Below are positions 17,657-25,844 of a stretch of 47,825 bases of DNA, piece after piece (position 1 is the first letter of the stretch; each line of letters starts with the position of its first letter). The stretch comes from RGIG4608 sp045637205. GTDB lineage: Bacteria > Bacillota > Clostridia > Oscillospirales > CAG-272. The translations under genes were made by a program, and so were the position numbers. The notes beneath the pieces are model-generated. The model was not told the origin of the DNA, ran no database searches, and saw nothing but the letters and a program-made list of their open reading frames with translations. The stretch is from positions 1 to 47,825 of the forward strand of contig JAZTYY010000041.1 in NCBI GenBank assembly GCA_045637205.1, written 5' to 3'.

Positions 17657-18061
17657 TTAATGCAAAATTGAACCGATCAAAAGAATTACACCGAAGATGA
17701 CCCAAATAACCGCAACCGAAATGCTATCCTTTATATCTTCTTTATTCCAATCATTCCTTACATCAAATTTGTATGTATGCCTTAAAAAATTCTTGGCACA
17801 TACTCTTGCATGATCCCACTTGAAAATCAATCCTAATAGATTGTAAAACGCAAATAATAGAGATAAAATCCCCCAAATAAGCAAGGCTACTTTTATATAA
17901 GAAGACATTACCCAAACCAAAAAACCTATCACTGGAAAGGACAGAAGAAAACTCCAATTAATTAGTTTTCCAACAAGAATATCATTTTCTTGATTAACAG
18001 TATAAGGCTTGGGTTTAATTGTGTTTACAACTTTTTTATGTTTCTTGTTTGTTTTTTTCAT
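17657..18061 (-). CDS. Hypothetical small membrane protein
   Basis: 134 aa: a very basic N-terminus (MKKTNKKHKK), about three hydrophobic stretches (residues 33-52, 55-82, 112-133) and a short charged loop between the last two. AGAGG lies 6 bp before ATG 18061. No family recognised. It follows the four-helix-bundle gene by 33 bp on the same strand and may be its operon partner. Confidence 0.65.
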   Translation of the reverse strand: MKKTNKKHKKVVNTIKPKPYTVNQENDILVGKLINWSFLLSFPVIGFLVWVMSSYIKVALLIWGILSLLFAFYNLLGLIFKWDHARVCAKNFLRHTYKFDVRNDWNKEDIKDSISVAVIWVIFGVILLIGSILH

Positions 18062-18094
18062 AAAAGCCTCTAATCCTTAATCATAAACTTACGG

Positions 18095-18445
18095 TTAATT
18101 GCCTAAGTTTGATTTCGTGGTGTTAATAGAAAAAATCAACATTCTTCTAATGGCACCGCAATCGTGTAAGAGAGATTTTACAATATCATCGGTAAAAATC
18201 TCCGACTTTTGCATAAGCTCAAGCCAATACTCTGTTTCGTAGCACTCTTTCAAGGCAATATGCAGTTTAGAAACAAAGTCAGCCTTACTGTGGGCATATT
18301 TTGCCTCTCGTAAATTTGCCCCAATAGATGTTGCACTACGCTCCAATTGATTTACAAGGGAATAATGTCCTTTTATACCGTCGGTCATCTTTAAGATTTT
18401 GACCGCAAAATCCATAGATAAATCTGCGAGCTTGTTTTCTGCCAT
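18095..18445 (-). CDS. Four-helix-bundle protein (S23/IVP family)
   Basis: 116 aa from ATG 18445, chosen because AGAGGTGAT lies just upstream. The sequence LADLSMDFAVKILKM, LVNQLERSATSIGANLREA and KLHIALKECYETEYWLELM is the signature of the family first found in 23S rRNA intervening sequences. Members form helical pentamers or bundles of uncertain role and are often free-standing near mobile or variable DNA. Here it sits next to a hairpin array and a rearranged tRNA locus. Confidence 0.9.
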   Translation of the reverse strand: MAENKLADLSMDFAVKILKMTDGIKGHYSLVNQLERSATSIGANLREAKYAHSKADFVSKLHIALKECYETEYWLELMQKSEIFTDDIVKSLLHDCGAIRRMLIFSINTTKSNLGN

Positions 18446-18465
18446 AATAATCACCTCTTGGTATA

Positions 18466-18494
18466 AGTATAACATAAATTCAAAAGAAAATCAA
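18466..18494 (-). promoter_or_regulatory. Promoter of the four-helix-bundle gene
   Basis: Reverse strand TTGATT (18494-18489), 17-bp spacer, TATACT (18471-18466). Confidence 0.7.
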
Positions 18495-18495
18495 G

Positions 18496-18662
18496 AATGA
18501 AATCGCTACGCGATGAAATCCAAGCAAGCTTGGATGAAATCTTCGGCTAAAGCCTCAGATGAAATTAAATCCGCCTCCCCTTAACCTGCCGTAAGGCAGA
18601 TTTCATCGCGTAGCGATTTCATCCACGAAAGTGGATTTATTCCGCATAAGGCGGATTTAGTT
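18496..18662 (-). repeat. Multi-hairpin array, copy 1
   Basis: About 165 bp of short palindromes of form TC-stem-GA, separated by the pentamer TGAAA on one half and its complement TTTCA on the other, so the whole array is also a large dyad. In reverse orientation the units read TCCGC..GCGGA, TCCAC..GTGGA, TCGC..GCGA, TGCC..GGCA, a long GAGGC..GCCGA unit, TCCAAG..CTTGGA and TCGC..GCGA. The same order of units appears at 29463, 30611 and 47697. Confidence 0.88.
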
Positions 18663-18702
18663 GAAAAAGACTCAGAATTGTATCCAATCCTGAGTCTTTT
18701 TC
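18663..18702 (-). terminator. Terminator of tRNA-Leu(CAG)
   Basis: Stem GAAAAAGACTCAG/CTGAGTCTTTTTC; on the reverse strand it starts at the CCA end of the tRNA. Almost the same hairpin occurs at 30572-30611, again directly next to a hairpin array. Confidence 0.85.
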
Positions 18703-18789
18703 TGGTGCAGATGAAGGGACTTGAACCCATATGAAATTGCTTTCACTGGAACCTGAATCCAGCGCGTCTGCCAATTCCGCCACATCTGC
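18703..18789 (-). tRNA. tRNA-Leu (anticodon CAG)
   Basis: 87 nt including an encoded CCA. Acceptor GCAGATG pairs with CATCTGC, discriminator A. Anticodon arm CTGGA-TTCAGGT-TCCAG gives CAG, reading CUG. A long variable arm (GTGAAAGCAATTTCAT) marks a class II tRNA. TpsiC arm is GGGTTCAAGTCCC. Confidence 0.95.
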
Positions 18790-18790
18790 A

Positions 18791-19120
18791 TATTTGATTT
18801 TTTTCGGGGCAGCCACGCCCCGCGAGACGGCTGGTAACATAGTCGCCTTGCTCATATCCATTCGCAATTCTCCTTGTTCCTGCGCCTTCTCAAACTCGCT
18901 TCTTCTCCCACCGGGAGCGCTCGTTTTCGAAGCTGCCAATTCCGCCACATCTGCATATTTGATTTTTTTCGGGGCAGCCACGCCCCACGAGACGGCTGGT
19001 AACATAGTCGCCTTGCTCATATTCATTCGCAATTCTCCTTGTTCCTGCGCCTTCTCAAACTCGCTTCTTCTCCCACTGGGAGCGCTCGTTTTCGAAGCTG
19101 CCAATTCCGCCACATCTGCA
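18791..19120 (-). repeat. Two tandem 165-bp units, each with the first 22 nt of tRNA-Leu
   Basis: 18791-18955 and 18956-19120 are identical but for three substitutions I can see. In tRNA orientation each starts with TGCAGATGTGGCGGAATTG GCAG, the tRNA 5' end plus one base, then 142 bp of unrelated, more GC-rich sequence with a GGGGC...GCCCC hairpin. They lie between the tRNA promoter and the intact tRNA. An open frame runs through them and the tRNA, but it is an artefact of the tRNA sequence and the repeat length (165 is divisible by 3). Confidence 0.92.
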
Positions 19121-19141
19121 TCTTTCTTGATGACGTGTATT

Positions 19142-19169
19142 ATTATACCATTATTTTATAAAAAGTCAA
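19142..19169 (-). promoter_or_regulatory. Promoter of tRNA-Leu(CAG)
   Basis: Reverse strand TTGACT (19169-19164), 16-bp spacer, TATAAT (19147-19142). It is placed correctly for the outermost tRNA 5' fragment but about 350 bp from the intact tRNA. Confidence 0.8.
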
Positions 19170-19212
19170 GTTGAATTTTACATTATGTTTAAGAAAAAAT
19201 CCGTCAAATACA

Positions 19213-19241
19213 TTGCTTTTTTTATCATTTTGTGATAGAAT
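19213..19241 (+). promoter_or_regulatory. Promoter of the first MATE gene
   Basis: TTGCTT (19213-19218), 17-bp spacer, TAGAAT (19236-19241). Confidence 0.6.
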
Positions 19242-19285
19242 GTGCTTCGGTTGTTTATTTTTTAGTTTAAAATTAGGAGAAATAT

Positions 19286-20647
19286 ATGCAAAATAAAGAA
19301 TTTTTGGGCACGGAGCCTATTGGAAAGCTCCTTTTGAAGTTGGCTATTCCAACCGTCCTTGCTCAGCTTGTAAATATGCTTTACAACATTGTTGATAGAA
19401 TCTTCATCGGTCACATCGAGGGCGTGGGCAAATTGGCTCTTGAGGGCATTGGCATTTGTATGCCGATTATTATGGCGATTTCAGCCTTTGCCGCGCTTAT
19501 TAGCTCGGGTGGTGCGCCTCGCGCTTCAATTTGCCTCGGTGAAGGTAAGCCAAAGGATGCTGAAAGAATTCTTGGCAACTGCTTCACGCTTCAAATCATC
19601 GTTTCAGCTATTCTCACGGCTATTATTTTGATTTTTAATCGCGATTTGCTTTTTGCATTCGGCGCAAACGACGTCACAATAGAATATGCCACCGACTATA
19701 TGAATATCTATGCTATCGGCACAATCTTCGTTCAGCTTACCCTTGGTATGAACACATACATCACAGCCCAGGGTGCTACCAAGGTCGGTATGATTTCAGT
19801 ACTCATTGGTGCTGTGGCAAATATTGCGCTTGACCCCATTTTCATCTACCTTCTTGACATGGGAATTAAGGGCGCGGCTCTTGCCACAATTATTTCACAG
19901 GCACTCTCTTGTGCATGGACTCTTTTCTTCCTCTTTGGCAAAAAGACCATCCTCAAAATTCGCAAGGAAAACATTGGTGTAAATCCCAAGGTTATTCTTC
20001 CCTGCATCGCCTTGGGACTTGCCCCCTTTATGATGCAGCTTAGTGAAAGCGTTATTTTGATTGCATTTAACTCATCCTTAACGAGCTACGGTGATCCCTT
20101 TGCCGTGGGTGCGATGACAATTTTGTCAAGCATTATGCAATTTGCAATGCTCCCACTTCAGGGTGTGGCTTACGGTGCTCAGCCTATTACAAGCTACAAC
20201 TACGGTGCAAAAAACAAGGAGCGTGTTAAGGAGTCCTTCTTCATGCTTTTAAAGGTCAGCTTGACCTATTCCGTGGTGCTTTGGGCGGCAATTATGCTCT
20301 TCCCAAGCGCGTTTGCAAGCATCTTCACGTACGACAAAGACCTTATTGAATTCACAAGCGGTGCACTTAGAATATATTGCTCAGTATTGCTCATTTTCGG
20401 CATACAGGTTGCCGCGCAAATGACCTTTATTTCACTTGGCAAGGCGCTTTCATCAGTTGTGGTTGCAGGCGTTAGAAAATTCGTGCTTCTCTTACCCCTT
20501 ATCTACATCGTTCCACAGTTTGTTGAGAACAAAACAATGGGCGTTTATCTTGCTGAGCCCATTGCCGACACGCTTGCTGTGACCTTTACGGCAATTTTGT
20601 TTATCTTCCAATTCAGAAAAATTCTTAAGGAAATGGATAAAATCTAA
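19286..20647 (+). CDS. MATE-family multidrug/cation antiporter
   Basis: 453 aa, about 12 membrane helices in two homologous halves. The N-terminal GTEPIGKLLLKLAIPTVLAQL and MLYNIVDRIFIGHIEG, and the second-half PLQGVAYGAQPITSYNYGAKN, are typical of MepA/NorM-like MATE exporters, which use Na+ or H+ to expel organic cations. AGGAG lies 8 bp before ATG 19286. Monocistronic between its own promoter and terminator. Substrate unknown. A second, distantly similar MATE gene is at 41044. Confidence 0.93.
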   Translation: MQNKEFLGTEPIGKLLLKLAIPTVLAQLVNMLYNIVDRIFIGHIEGVGKLALEGIGICMPIIMAISAFAALISSGGAPRASICLGEGKPKDAERILGNCFTLQIIVSAILTAIILIFNRDLLFAFGANDVTIEYATDYMNIYAIGTIFVQLTLGMNTYITAQGATKVGMISVLIGAVANIALDPIFIYLLDMGIKGAALATIISQALSCAWTLFFLFGKKTILKIRKENIGVNPKVILPCIALGLAPFMMQLSESVILIAFNSSLTSYGDPFAVGAMTILSSIMQFAMLPLQGVAYGAQPITSYNYGAKNKERVKESFFMLLKVSLTYSVVLWAAIMLFPSAFASIFTYDKDLIEFTSGALRIYCSVLLIFGIQVAAQMTFISLGKALSSVVVAGVRKFVLLLPLIYIVPQFVENKTMGVYLAEPIADTLAVTFTAILFIFQFRKILKEMDKI

Positions 20648-20688
20648 AAAACAGCCCTCCCCAAAAAGTGGGAGGGCATTTATTTTTT
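20645..20688 (+). terminator. Terminator of the MATE gene, shared with the converging gene
   Basis: Stem GCCCTCCC/GGGAGGGC followed by ATTTATTTTTT; A-rich on the other side. Confidence 0.88.
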
Positions 20689-20690
20689 GT

Positions 20691-21389
20691 TTATTTTATT
20701 GTGACTTCACCGTCAGTGCAAATTACAACCTCACAGCCAACGTTATAGCACCAATCGTTCCCTTTTCTGATGGAGTTCCATTGCTCCATTGTACCAAGGT
20801 ACTCTATTTTCTTAAGCTCTTTGCATTCGTAGAAAGCATTTGCACCTATGGTTGTAACAGATGTCGGTATTACAATGCTTGTAAGCTGTGTTGATTCCTT
20901 GAATGCTGAAAATCCAATACTTATTACTGCCTTGCCGTTGTATTCGGCAGGAATAATGATGTCGGATTCCTGACAGTTACCCATTGCCGCAATGCTGTAG
21001 GTTCCGTCACTGAAAACACCGTAAGTATACTTTTTTTGACCGGATTCGAGAACACCGTTGAACATTATTTTAGCACACATTGTGCATTGTGTGTGATATT
21101 TACCGTCCTCGGTATGAGTAGCTTCCCTGTCGATAATCCAGTTGCTTTCGATACATTCGATTTTGGCAACCTCCTGTTGCTCCTCGATTATCTCGCCACA
21201 CGAATTACACTTTTTGCCCTCAGTAAGACCTGTTTGTTGGCAGGTGGGGGCAACGGCATTTATCACAGTAATTTGCGATTCATCATTATGTGTACACTCA
21301 CTGTTGTTTTTGATTATAATAATGGCAACAAGCACCGCAATGATTATCAAAAGGTCAATAACAAGACCGATAACTACTTTTTTCTTCAT
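20691..21389 (-). CDS. Membrane-anchored BspA-type leucine-rich repeat protein
   Basis: 232 aa. An N-terminal hydrophobic anchor at about 4-26, then a Cys-containing segment with two CxxC pairs (CNSCG near 61-65, CTMCA near 101), and C-terminal LRR_5 repeats: IIIPAEYNGKAVISIGFSAF and IVIPTSVTTIGANAFYECKE, ending in EYLGTMEQWNSI, a usual cap of these domains. Such proteins are extracytoplasmic and often bind host or surface ligands. Single gene, short for the family, which often carries many more repeats. Confidence 0.85.
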   Translation of the reverse strand: MKKKVVIGLVIDLLIIIAVLVAIIIIKNNSECTHNDESQITVINAVAPTCQQTGLTEGKKCNSCGEIIEEQQEVAKIECIESNWIIDREATHTEDGKYHTQCTMCAKIMFNGVLESGQKKYTYGVFSDGTYSIAAMGNCQESDIIIPAEYNGKAVISIGFSAFKESTQLTSIVIPTSVTTIGANAFYECKELKKIEYLGTMEQWNSIRKGNDWCYNVGCEVVICTDGEVTIK

Positions 21390-21583
21390 TTTGTTCCCCT
21401 TATAAAATTAAGCTGAAAACATTATACACCATTTTTAGTCATTTGACAAGGGGGTATTTATCGCTTCGTAAGGATTATGCCACTTTTTGCGAAAATTGGC
21501 ACTAATATTACTTAGGTATAGGTACGATTCACGAATCACCCGTAATAGATAAATCAAAATTTTAATATTTTTTTAAAAAATAC

Positions 21584-21611
21584 TTGCAATTTTTTATTAT
21601 TATGTTATAAT
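21584..21611 (+). promoter_or_regulatory. Promoter of the pheST T-box transcript
   Basis: TTGCAA (21584-21589), 16-bp spacer, TATAAT (21606-21611), followed by the leader. Confidence 0.75.
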
Positions 21612-21616
21612 ATTAC

Positions 21617-21896
21617 CGTTGAAATGAATAAACCCCAAGAAAAACTATGATGAAGTTTGGTTTTGTCAGGTGTTCTTTACAGAGAGAGTCGCCTTCGGCT
21701 GTGAGCGATTTATGAACAGGCAAAATTCGTTTCCCTTCGGAGTTGGTGCGGTGAAAATCCCTTTTGAGTAGTCGCTCCCGTCAGTTCGCGTTAAGAATAT
21801 CAAAGTGTTAGCTTTGCTAAAAATACGGGTGGTACCGCGTACGCAAAAACTGTAGTTTTGCGCCTCGTCCTGTTCTTTGGATGGGGCGCTTTTTAT
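21617..21896 (+). promoter_or_regulatory. T-box riboswitch (tRNA-Phe sensing) before pheST
   Basis: A leader of about 280 nt. Stem I shows AGAGAG followed by a small apical arm containing GGCTGTGA; its 3' side reads GAAC...TTC...CCTTCGGAGT, where UUC at 21726-21728 or 21731-21733 fits a Phe specifier codon. The T-box proper, CGGGTGGTACCGCG, is at 21826-21839 and would pair with uncharged tRNA. The intrinsic terminator GCGCCTCGTCC/GGATGGGGCGC plus T-run is at 21860-21896. Uncharged tRNA-Phe should favour the antiterminator and switch on the synthetase genes. Confidence 0.93.
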
Positions 21897-21898
21897 TT

Positions 21899-21960
21899 CG
21901 ACCTACTTTTTTGAGAAAAAGTAGGCAAAAAACTTTTAAAAAGCTTCGCGGTTATTACCA
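21899..21960 (+). repeat. Partial, diverged copy of repeat family A
   Basis: Starts with the hairpin CCTACTTTTT/AAAAAGTAGG, then CAAAAAACTTTT and AAGCTTCGCGGTTATTACCA, which follow the left half of the family A copies at 1446 and 3745 with changed stem bases. The GC-rich core is missing. It sits between the T-box terminator and pheS. Confidence 0.6.
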
Positions 21961-22057
21961 TGAAGCTTACAATAACTCCAAAACAAATCAAAACTTGTAA
22001 TCAAAAAATATTTATACAAACAATTCAAACATTTCATATTTCGAAAGGAAAGACAAA

Positions 22058-23071
22058 ATGAAAGAAACTTTGAAAAAAATCAAAGAACAAGCTCTTCTTG
22101 CCATCTCCTCCGACGATTGCGACCTTGAGGCGCTTCGTATTCAGTACCTTGGCAAAAAGGGTGAGCTCACCGCCGTTCTTCGTGGTATGGGTCAGCTTTC
22201 TCCTGAAGAGCGCCCCGTTATCGGTCAGCTTGCGAATGAGGTTCGCGAGGAAATTGAAACCGCTATGAAGGAAAAACAAACAGAACTTAAGGCAAAAGCT
22301 CTTGAAAAGGCACTTGTAACAGAAAAGCTCGACGTTACAATGCCAGCTAAGGTTCCTGTAAGAGGTCACCTTCATCCCTTGACAAAGATGCAGCGTGAGC
22401 TTGAGGACATCTTTATCGGTATGGGCTATTCCATCGCTGAAGGACCCGAGGTTGAGTACGATTACTACAACTTCCAGGCTCTTAACATTCCCGAAAATCA
22501 TCCTGCACGTGATACTCAGGACACATTCTACATCACTGAAAAAATTCTTCTTCGTTCACAAACATCTCCCGTTCAGGCAAGAGTTATGGAACAGCAGAAG
22601 CCCCCTATCCGCATAGTTTCACCCGGTCGCGTTTACCGTTCCGATGCTATGGATGCTACTCACTCACCCTTGTTCCATCAGTTCGAGGGTCTTGTAGTTG
22701 ACAAGGGCATCACAATGGGTAATCTTAAGAGCACTCTTGAAGAATTTGCTAAAAAGACCTTCGGCGAAGAAACAAAAGTGCGCTTCCGTCCCCACCACTT
22801 CCCATTCACAGAACCCTCTGCTGAGGTTGACGTTTCTTGCTTTGCTTGTGGCGGCAAGGGTTGTCGTCTTTGCAAGGGCGAGGGCTGGATTGAAATTCTT
22901 GGCGCAGGTATGGTGCACCCCAACGTTCTTCGCAACTGTGGTATCGACCCCGAAGAATACAGTGGCTTTGCATTCGGTATGGGCGTTGAAAGAATTTTAA
23001 TGCTCAAGTACCACGTTAACGACATCCGTCTTCTCTATGAGAACGACGTTAGATTCTTACATCAGTTTTAA
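22058..23071 (+). CDS. pheS: Phenylalanyl-tRNA synthetase alpha subunit
   Basis: Class II synthetase, catalytic subunit of the alpha2-beta2 PheRS. 337 aa. An N-terminal coiled coil (to about residue 90) is followed by the catalytic domain with motif 2 at about SPGRVYRSDAMDATH and FHQFEGLVVD, and motif 3 GFAFGMGVERILML near the C-terminus. GAAAGGAAAG precedes ATG 22058. Controlled by the T-box upstream and followed by pheT after 16 bp. Confidence 0.97.
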   Translation: MKETLKKIKEQALLAISSDDCDLEALRIQYLGKKGELTAVLRGMGQLSPEERPVIGQLANEVREEIETAMKEKQTELKAKALEKALVTEKLDVTMPAKVPVRGHLHPLTKMQRELEDIFIGMGYSIAEGPEVEYDYYNFQALNIPENHPARDTQDTFYITEKILLRSQTSPVQARVMEQQKPPIRIVSPGRVYRSDAMDATHSPLFHQFEGLVVDKGITMGNLKSTLEEFAKKTFGEETKVRFRPHHFPFTEPSAEVDVSCFACGGKGCRLCKGEGWIEILGAGMVHPNVLRNCGIDPEEYSGFAFGMGVERILMLKYHVNDIRLLYENDVRFLHQF

Positions 23072-23087
23072 TTAGGAGGTAAGAAAG

Positions 23088-25484
23088 ATGAATTTATCAA
23101 TTAAATGGCTCAACGATTTCGTCAACACCGACGGAATTGAAATTAAAGAATATTGCGATAGAATGACCGACACAGGTTCAAAGGTTGAGGGCTATGAAAA
23201 GCTTGGTGAGGACGTTCAAAACGTTATCGTTGCTCGCGTTGAAAAAATGGCTCGTCACGAAAACTCTGATCACCTTTGGGTTTGCCAAATCAATATTGGC
23301 ACAGAAACCGTTCAAATCGTAACAGGCGCGCAGAACGTTCACGAGGGTGATATCGTTCCTGCAGCAATCCCCGTAGCTCACCTTCCCGGTGACATCACAA
23401 TCAAGCCCGGCAAGCTCCGTGGCGTTGAATCCTACGGTATGCTTTGCTCATATCACGAGCTCGGCCTTACTGAACACGATATGCCCGGATATGAGGGTGA
23501 CGGCATCCTCATTCTCGGTGAAGAATTCGCACAGTACATCGGCAAGGACGTAAGAGAGGCTCTCCTCCTCCTTGACACAAGCGTTGAATTTGAAATCACA
23601 TCCAACCGTCCCGACTGTCTTTCAGTTATCGGTCTTGCAAGAGAAACTGCAGTCAGCTTCAATCGTCCTTGGACATGCCCCACACCCACAGTTAAGGGCG
23701 CAAACGACGGTGACAACGTTGAAAACTACATCAAGGTTGCAATCAATGACAGTGAGCTTTGTGCAAGATACAGCGCAAAGGTTGTTAAAAACGTTAAAAT
23801 CGGCCCCTCTCCCCTTTGGATGAGAATGCGCCTTCGTGCAAGTGGTGTTCGTCCCATCAACAACATCGTTGACATTACAAACTACGTAATGCTCGAATAC
23901 GGTCAGCCCATGCACGCGTTCGACTACTCTTGTCTTTCAGGCGCTCAAATTAATGTAAGACGCGCAAACGAGGGCGAATGCTTCGTTTCTCTTGACTCCA
24001 AAGAGCACACACTCGACTCAACAATGCTCGTAATTGCTGACGAACAAAAGGCAGTTGCACTTGCAGGTGTTATGGGCGGTGAAAACTCCGAAATCAAGGA
24101 CACAACTACAACAGTTGTATTCGAAAGCGCAAACTTCGACGGTGCTTCCGTTCGTGTTACAGGCAAGAAGAACGGCATGAGAACTGAATCCTCTTCTCGT
24201 TTTGAAAAGGGACTTGATGCTGAAAATACAATTCCTGCACTTCTCCGTGCTTGTGAATTGGTTGAACTCCTCAACGCAGGTGACGTGGTTGATGGTCTTA
24301 TCGACGTTTACCCCGGCAAGAAGGATCCCATAACACTTCCCTTAAATCCCGATGTAATTAATAAATTCCTTGGTGTTGAAATCAGCGAAGAATTTATGAT
24401 TCAAACACTTGAAAAGCTTGAATGCAAGGTTGAAAACGGCGTTATTACAGTTCCTTCATTCCGTAACGACCTCACTTGCATGAACGATATTGCTGAGGAA
24501 ATTATTAGAATTTACGGCTATAACGATATCAAATCTTCAAAAATCACTGCAGAAAACACTGCAGGTGGAAGAACTCCCAAACAACAGTTCAAGGTTGATC
24601 TTAGTGACGCGCTTTGCGGCATGGGCCTTGATGAGATTACAACCTTCTCATTCATCAGCCCCAAGTACTATGATAAAATCAGACTCCCCGAGGACGAAAG
24701 TGTTAGACGTTCAATCGTTATTTCCAATCCTCTTGGTGAAGACACAAGTATTATGAGAGTTACTGCTCTTCCCTCCATGATGGAAGCACTTGCTCTTAAC
24801 AATAATATGGGTAATGAGGATGTTTGCCTCTATGAAATGGGCAATATCTACATTCCTGCAGCCGAGGACGATGACCTCCCCTGCGAATCCAACGTGCTCA
24901 CACTCGGTATGTACGGAAACCTTGATTTCTATACAATGAAGGGTGTAATTGAGGGCGCTTTGGCTCTTGGCAGAATTAAAGGTGTTACTTACGAAGCAGT
25001 TACTGACAACGCAACATTCCACCCCGGACGTTGCGCCCGTCTTGTAGCAGCTGACGGTGAATTTCTCGGCATCTTCGGTCAGCTTCATCCTCTCACAGCG
25101 CAAAACTATGGCTTTAATGCTCCCGTTTATGCCGCTGAGCTCGATTTCGATGCAATCTTCGAGCATTGCGACGGACTTATCGAGTACAAGCCCCTTCCCA
25201 AGTTCCCTGCGTCCACTCGTGACTTCTCATTCGTTTGCGACGAGTCCCTTGAGGTTGGCAAGCTCTCAAGCGTTATTGCAAAGGCAGGCGGTAAGCTCGT
25301 TGAGGACGTTAAGCTCTTCGACATCTACCGTGGCACACAGCTCGGTGAAGGCAAAAAGTCAGTTTCCTTCCGTGTAACACTTCGCGCAAGTGACAGAACA
25401 CTTACAGTTGAAGAAGCGGACAAGGTAAGCTCCAAGATTCTTTCCTCTCTCGAACATCAACTCGGCTTGACATTGAGAAAATAA
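23088..25484 (+). CDS. pheT: Phenylalanyl-tRNA synthetase beta subunit
   Basis: 798 aa, the usual bacterial length. Domains in order: EMAP-like tRNA-binding domain (about 40-150), B3/B4 editing domain (about 205-380, with NNIVDITNYVMLEYGQPMH), B5 (about 400-470), a catalytic-like fold without active site, and a C-terminal FDX-ACB domain that contacts the tRNA anticodon stem. AGGAGG lies 7 bp before the ATG. Last gene of the T-box operon. Confidence 0.97.
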   Translation: MNLSIKWLNDFVNTDGIEIKEYCDRMTDTGSKVEGYEKLGEDVQNVIVARVEKMARHENSDHLWVCQINIGTETVQIVTGAQNVHEGDIVPAAIPVAHLPGDITIKPGKLRGVESYGMLCSYHELGLTEHDMPGYEGDGILILGEEFAQYIGKDVREALLLLDTSVEFEITSNRPDCLSVIGLARETAVSFNRPWTCPTPTVKGANDGDNVENYIKVAINDSELCARYSAKVVKNVKIGPSPLWMRMRLRASGVRPINNIVDITNYVMLEYGQPMHAFDYSCLSGAQINVRRANEGECFVSLDSKEHTLDSTMLVIADEQKAVALAGVMGGENSEIKDTTTTVVFESANFDGASVRVTGKKNGMRTESSSRFEKGLDAENTIPALLRACELVELLNAGDVVDGLIDVYPGKKDPITLPLNPDVINKFLGVEISEEFMIQTLEKLECKVENGVITVPSFRNDLTCMNDIAEEIIRIYGYNDIKSSKITAENTAGGRTPKQQFKVDLSDALCGMGLDEITTFSFISPKYYDKIRLPEDESVRRSIVISNPLGEDTSIMRVTALPSMMEALALNNNMGNEDVCLYEMGNIYIPAAEDDDLPCESNVLTLGMYGNLDFYTMKGVIEGALALGRIKGVTYEAVTDNATFHPGRCARLVAADGEFLGIFGQLHPLTAQNYGFNAPVYAAELDFDAIFEHCDGLIEYKPLPKFPASTRDFSFVCDESLEVGKLSSVIAKAGGKLVEDVKLFDIYRGTQLGEGKKSVSFRVTLRASDRTLTVEEADKVSSKILSSLEHQLGLTLRK

Positions 25485-25494
25485 TTAAAATGAT

Positions 25495-25525
25495 AAAGCA
25501 CCGTTCAATTGAACGGTGCTTTTTG
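25495..25525 (+). terminator. Terminator of pheST
   Basis: Perfect palindrome AAAGCACCGTTCAA/TTGAACGGTGCTTT with a T-tail. Confidence 0.9.
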
Positions 25526-25537
25526 CATTGATGTGAT

Positions 25538-25791
25538 AAATTGGGATTTAGCGGGGAGTTTGCAAAAGTTAGTTTGTGTTCAAAGCGGACCGTCGAGGAC
25601 GTCGGTCCCTACAGGGACTATACTAATTTTATAACAAAATCACAGACATTTAGCTATCGAAACGGCTAAAAATGCGAAAAAATTTAATTTGCAAACCGTA
25701 GGGGTCGACGTCCCCGACGACCCGCAACAAAGGTAAACTAACTTTTTAAACTGCTCGATAAATCAAAATTTGAACAATAAATTGGGATATA
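25538..25791. repeat. Compound family A element with inverted ends
   Basis: Non-coding stretch between pheT and the EF-G-like gene. Left arm: AAAAGTTAGTTTG... GGACCGTCGAGGACGTCGGTCC; right arm: GTAGGGGTCGACGTCCCCGACGACCCG...GTAAACTAACTTTTT. The arms are inverted copies separated by about 80 AT-rich bases. The element is flanked by the short motif AAATTGGGATTTA at 25538 and its variant at 25779. It looks like a small non-autonomous palindromic element; no coding capacity. Confidence 0.7.
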
Positions 25792-25802
25792 GCGCTCAAG
25801 CA

Positions 25803-25832
25803 ACAAAAAAGGCGGAGATTTCTCTCCGCCTT
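25803..25832 (-). terminator. Terminator of the EF-G-like gene
   Basis: Stem AAGGCGGAGA/TCTCCGCCTT; on the reverse strand followed by TTTTTTGTT. Confidence 0.85.
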
Positions 25833-25844
25833 ATTAGTTTTAAA

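Noticed and set aside
18637..19113. 158-codon open frame on the reverse strand through the tRNA-Leu and the two repeats
   Set aside because: It translates the tRNA itself and two 165-bp repeats (length divisible by 3), has no ribosome site at its start, and runs through the tRNA terminator.
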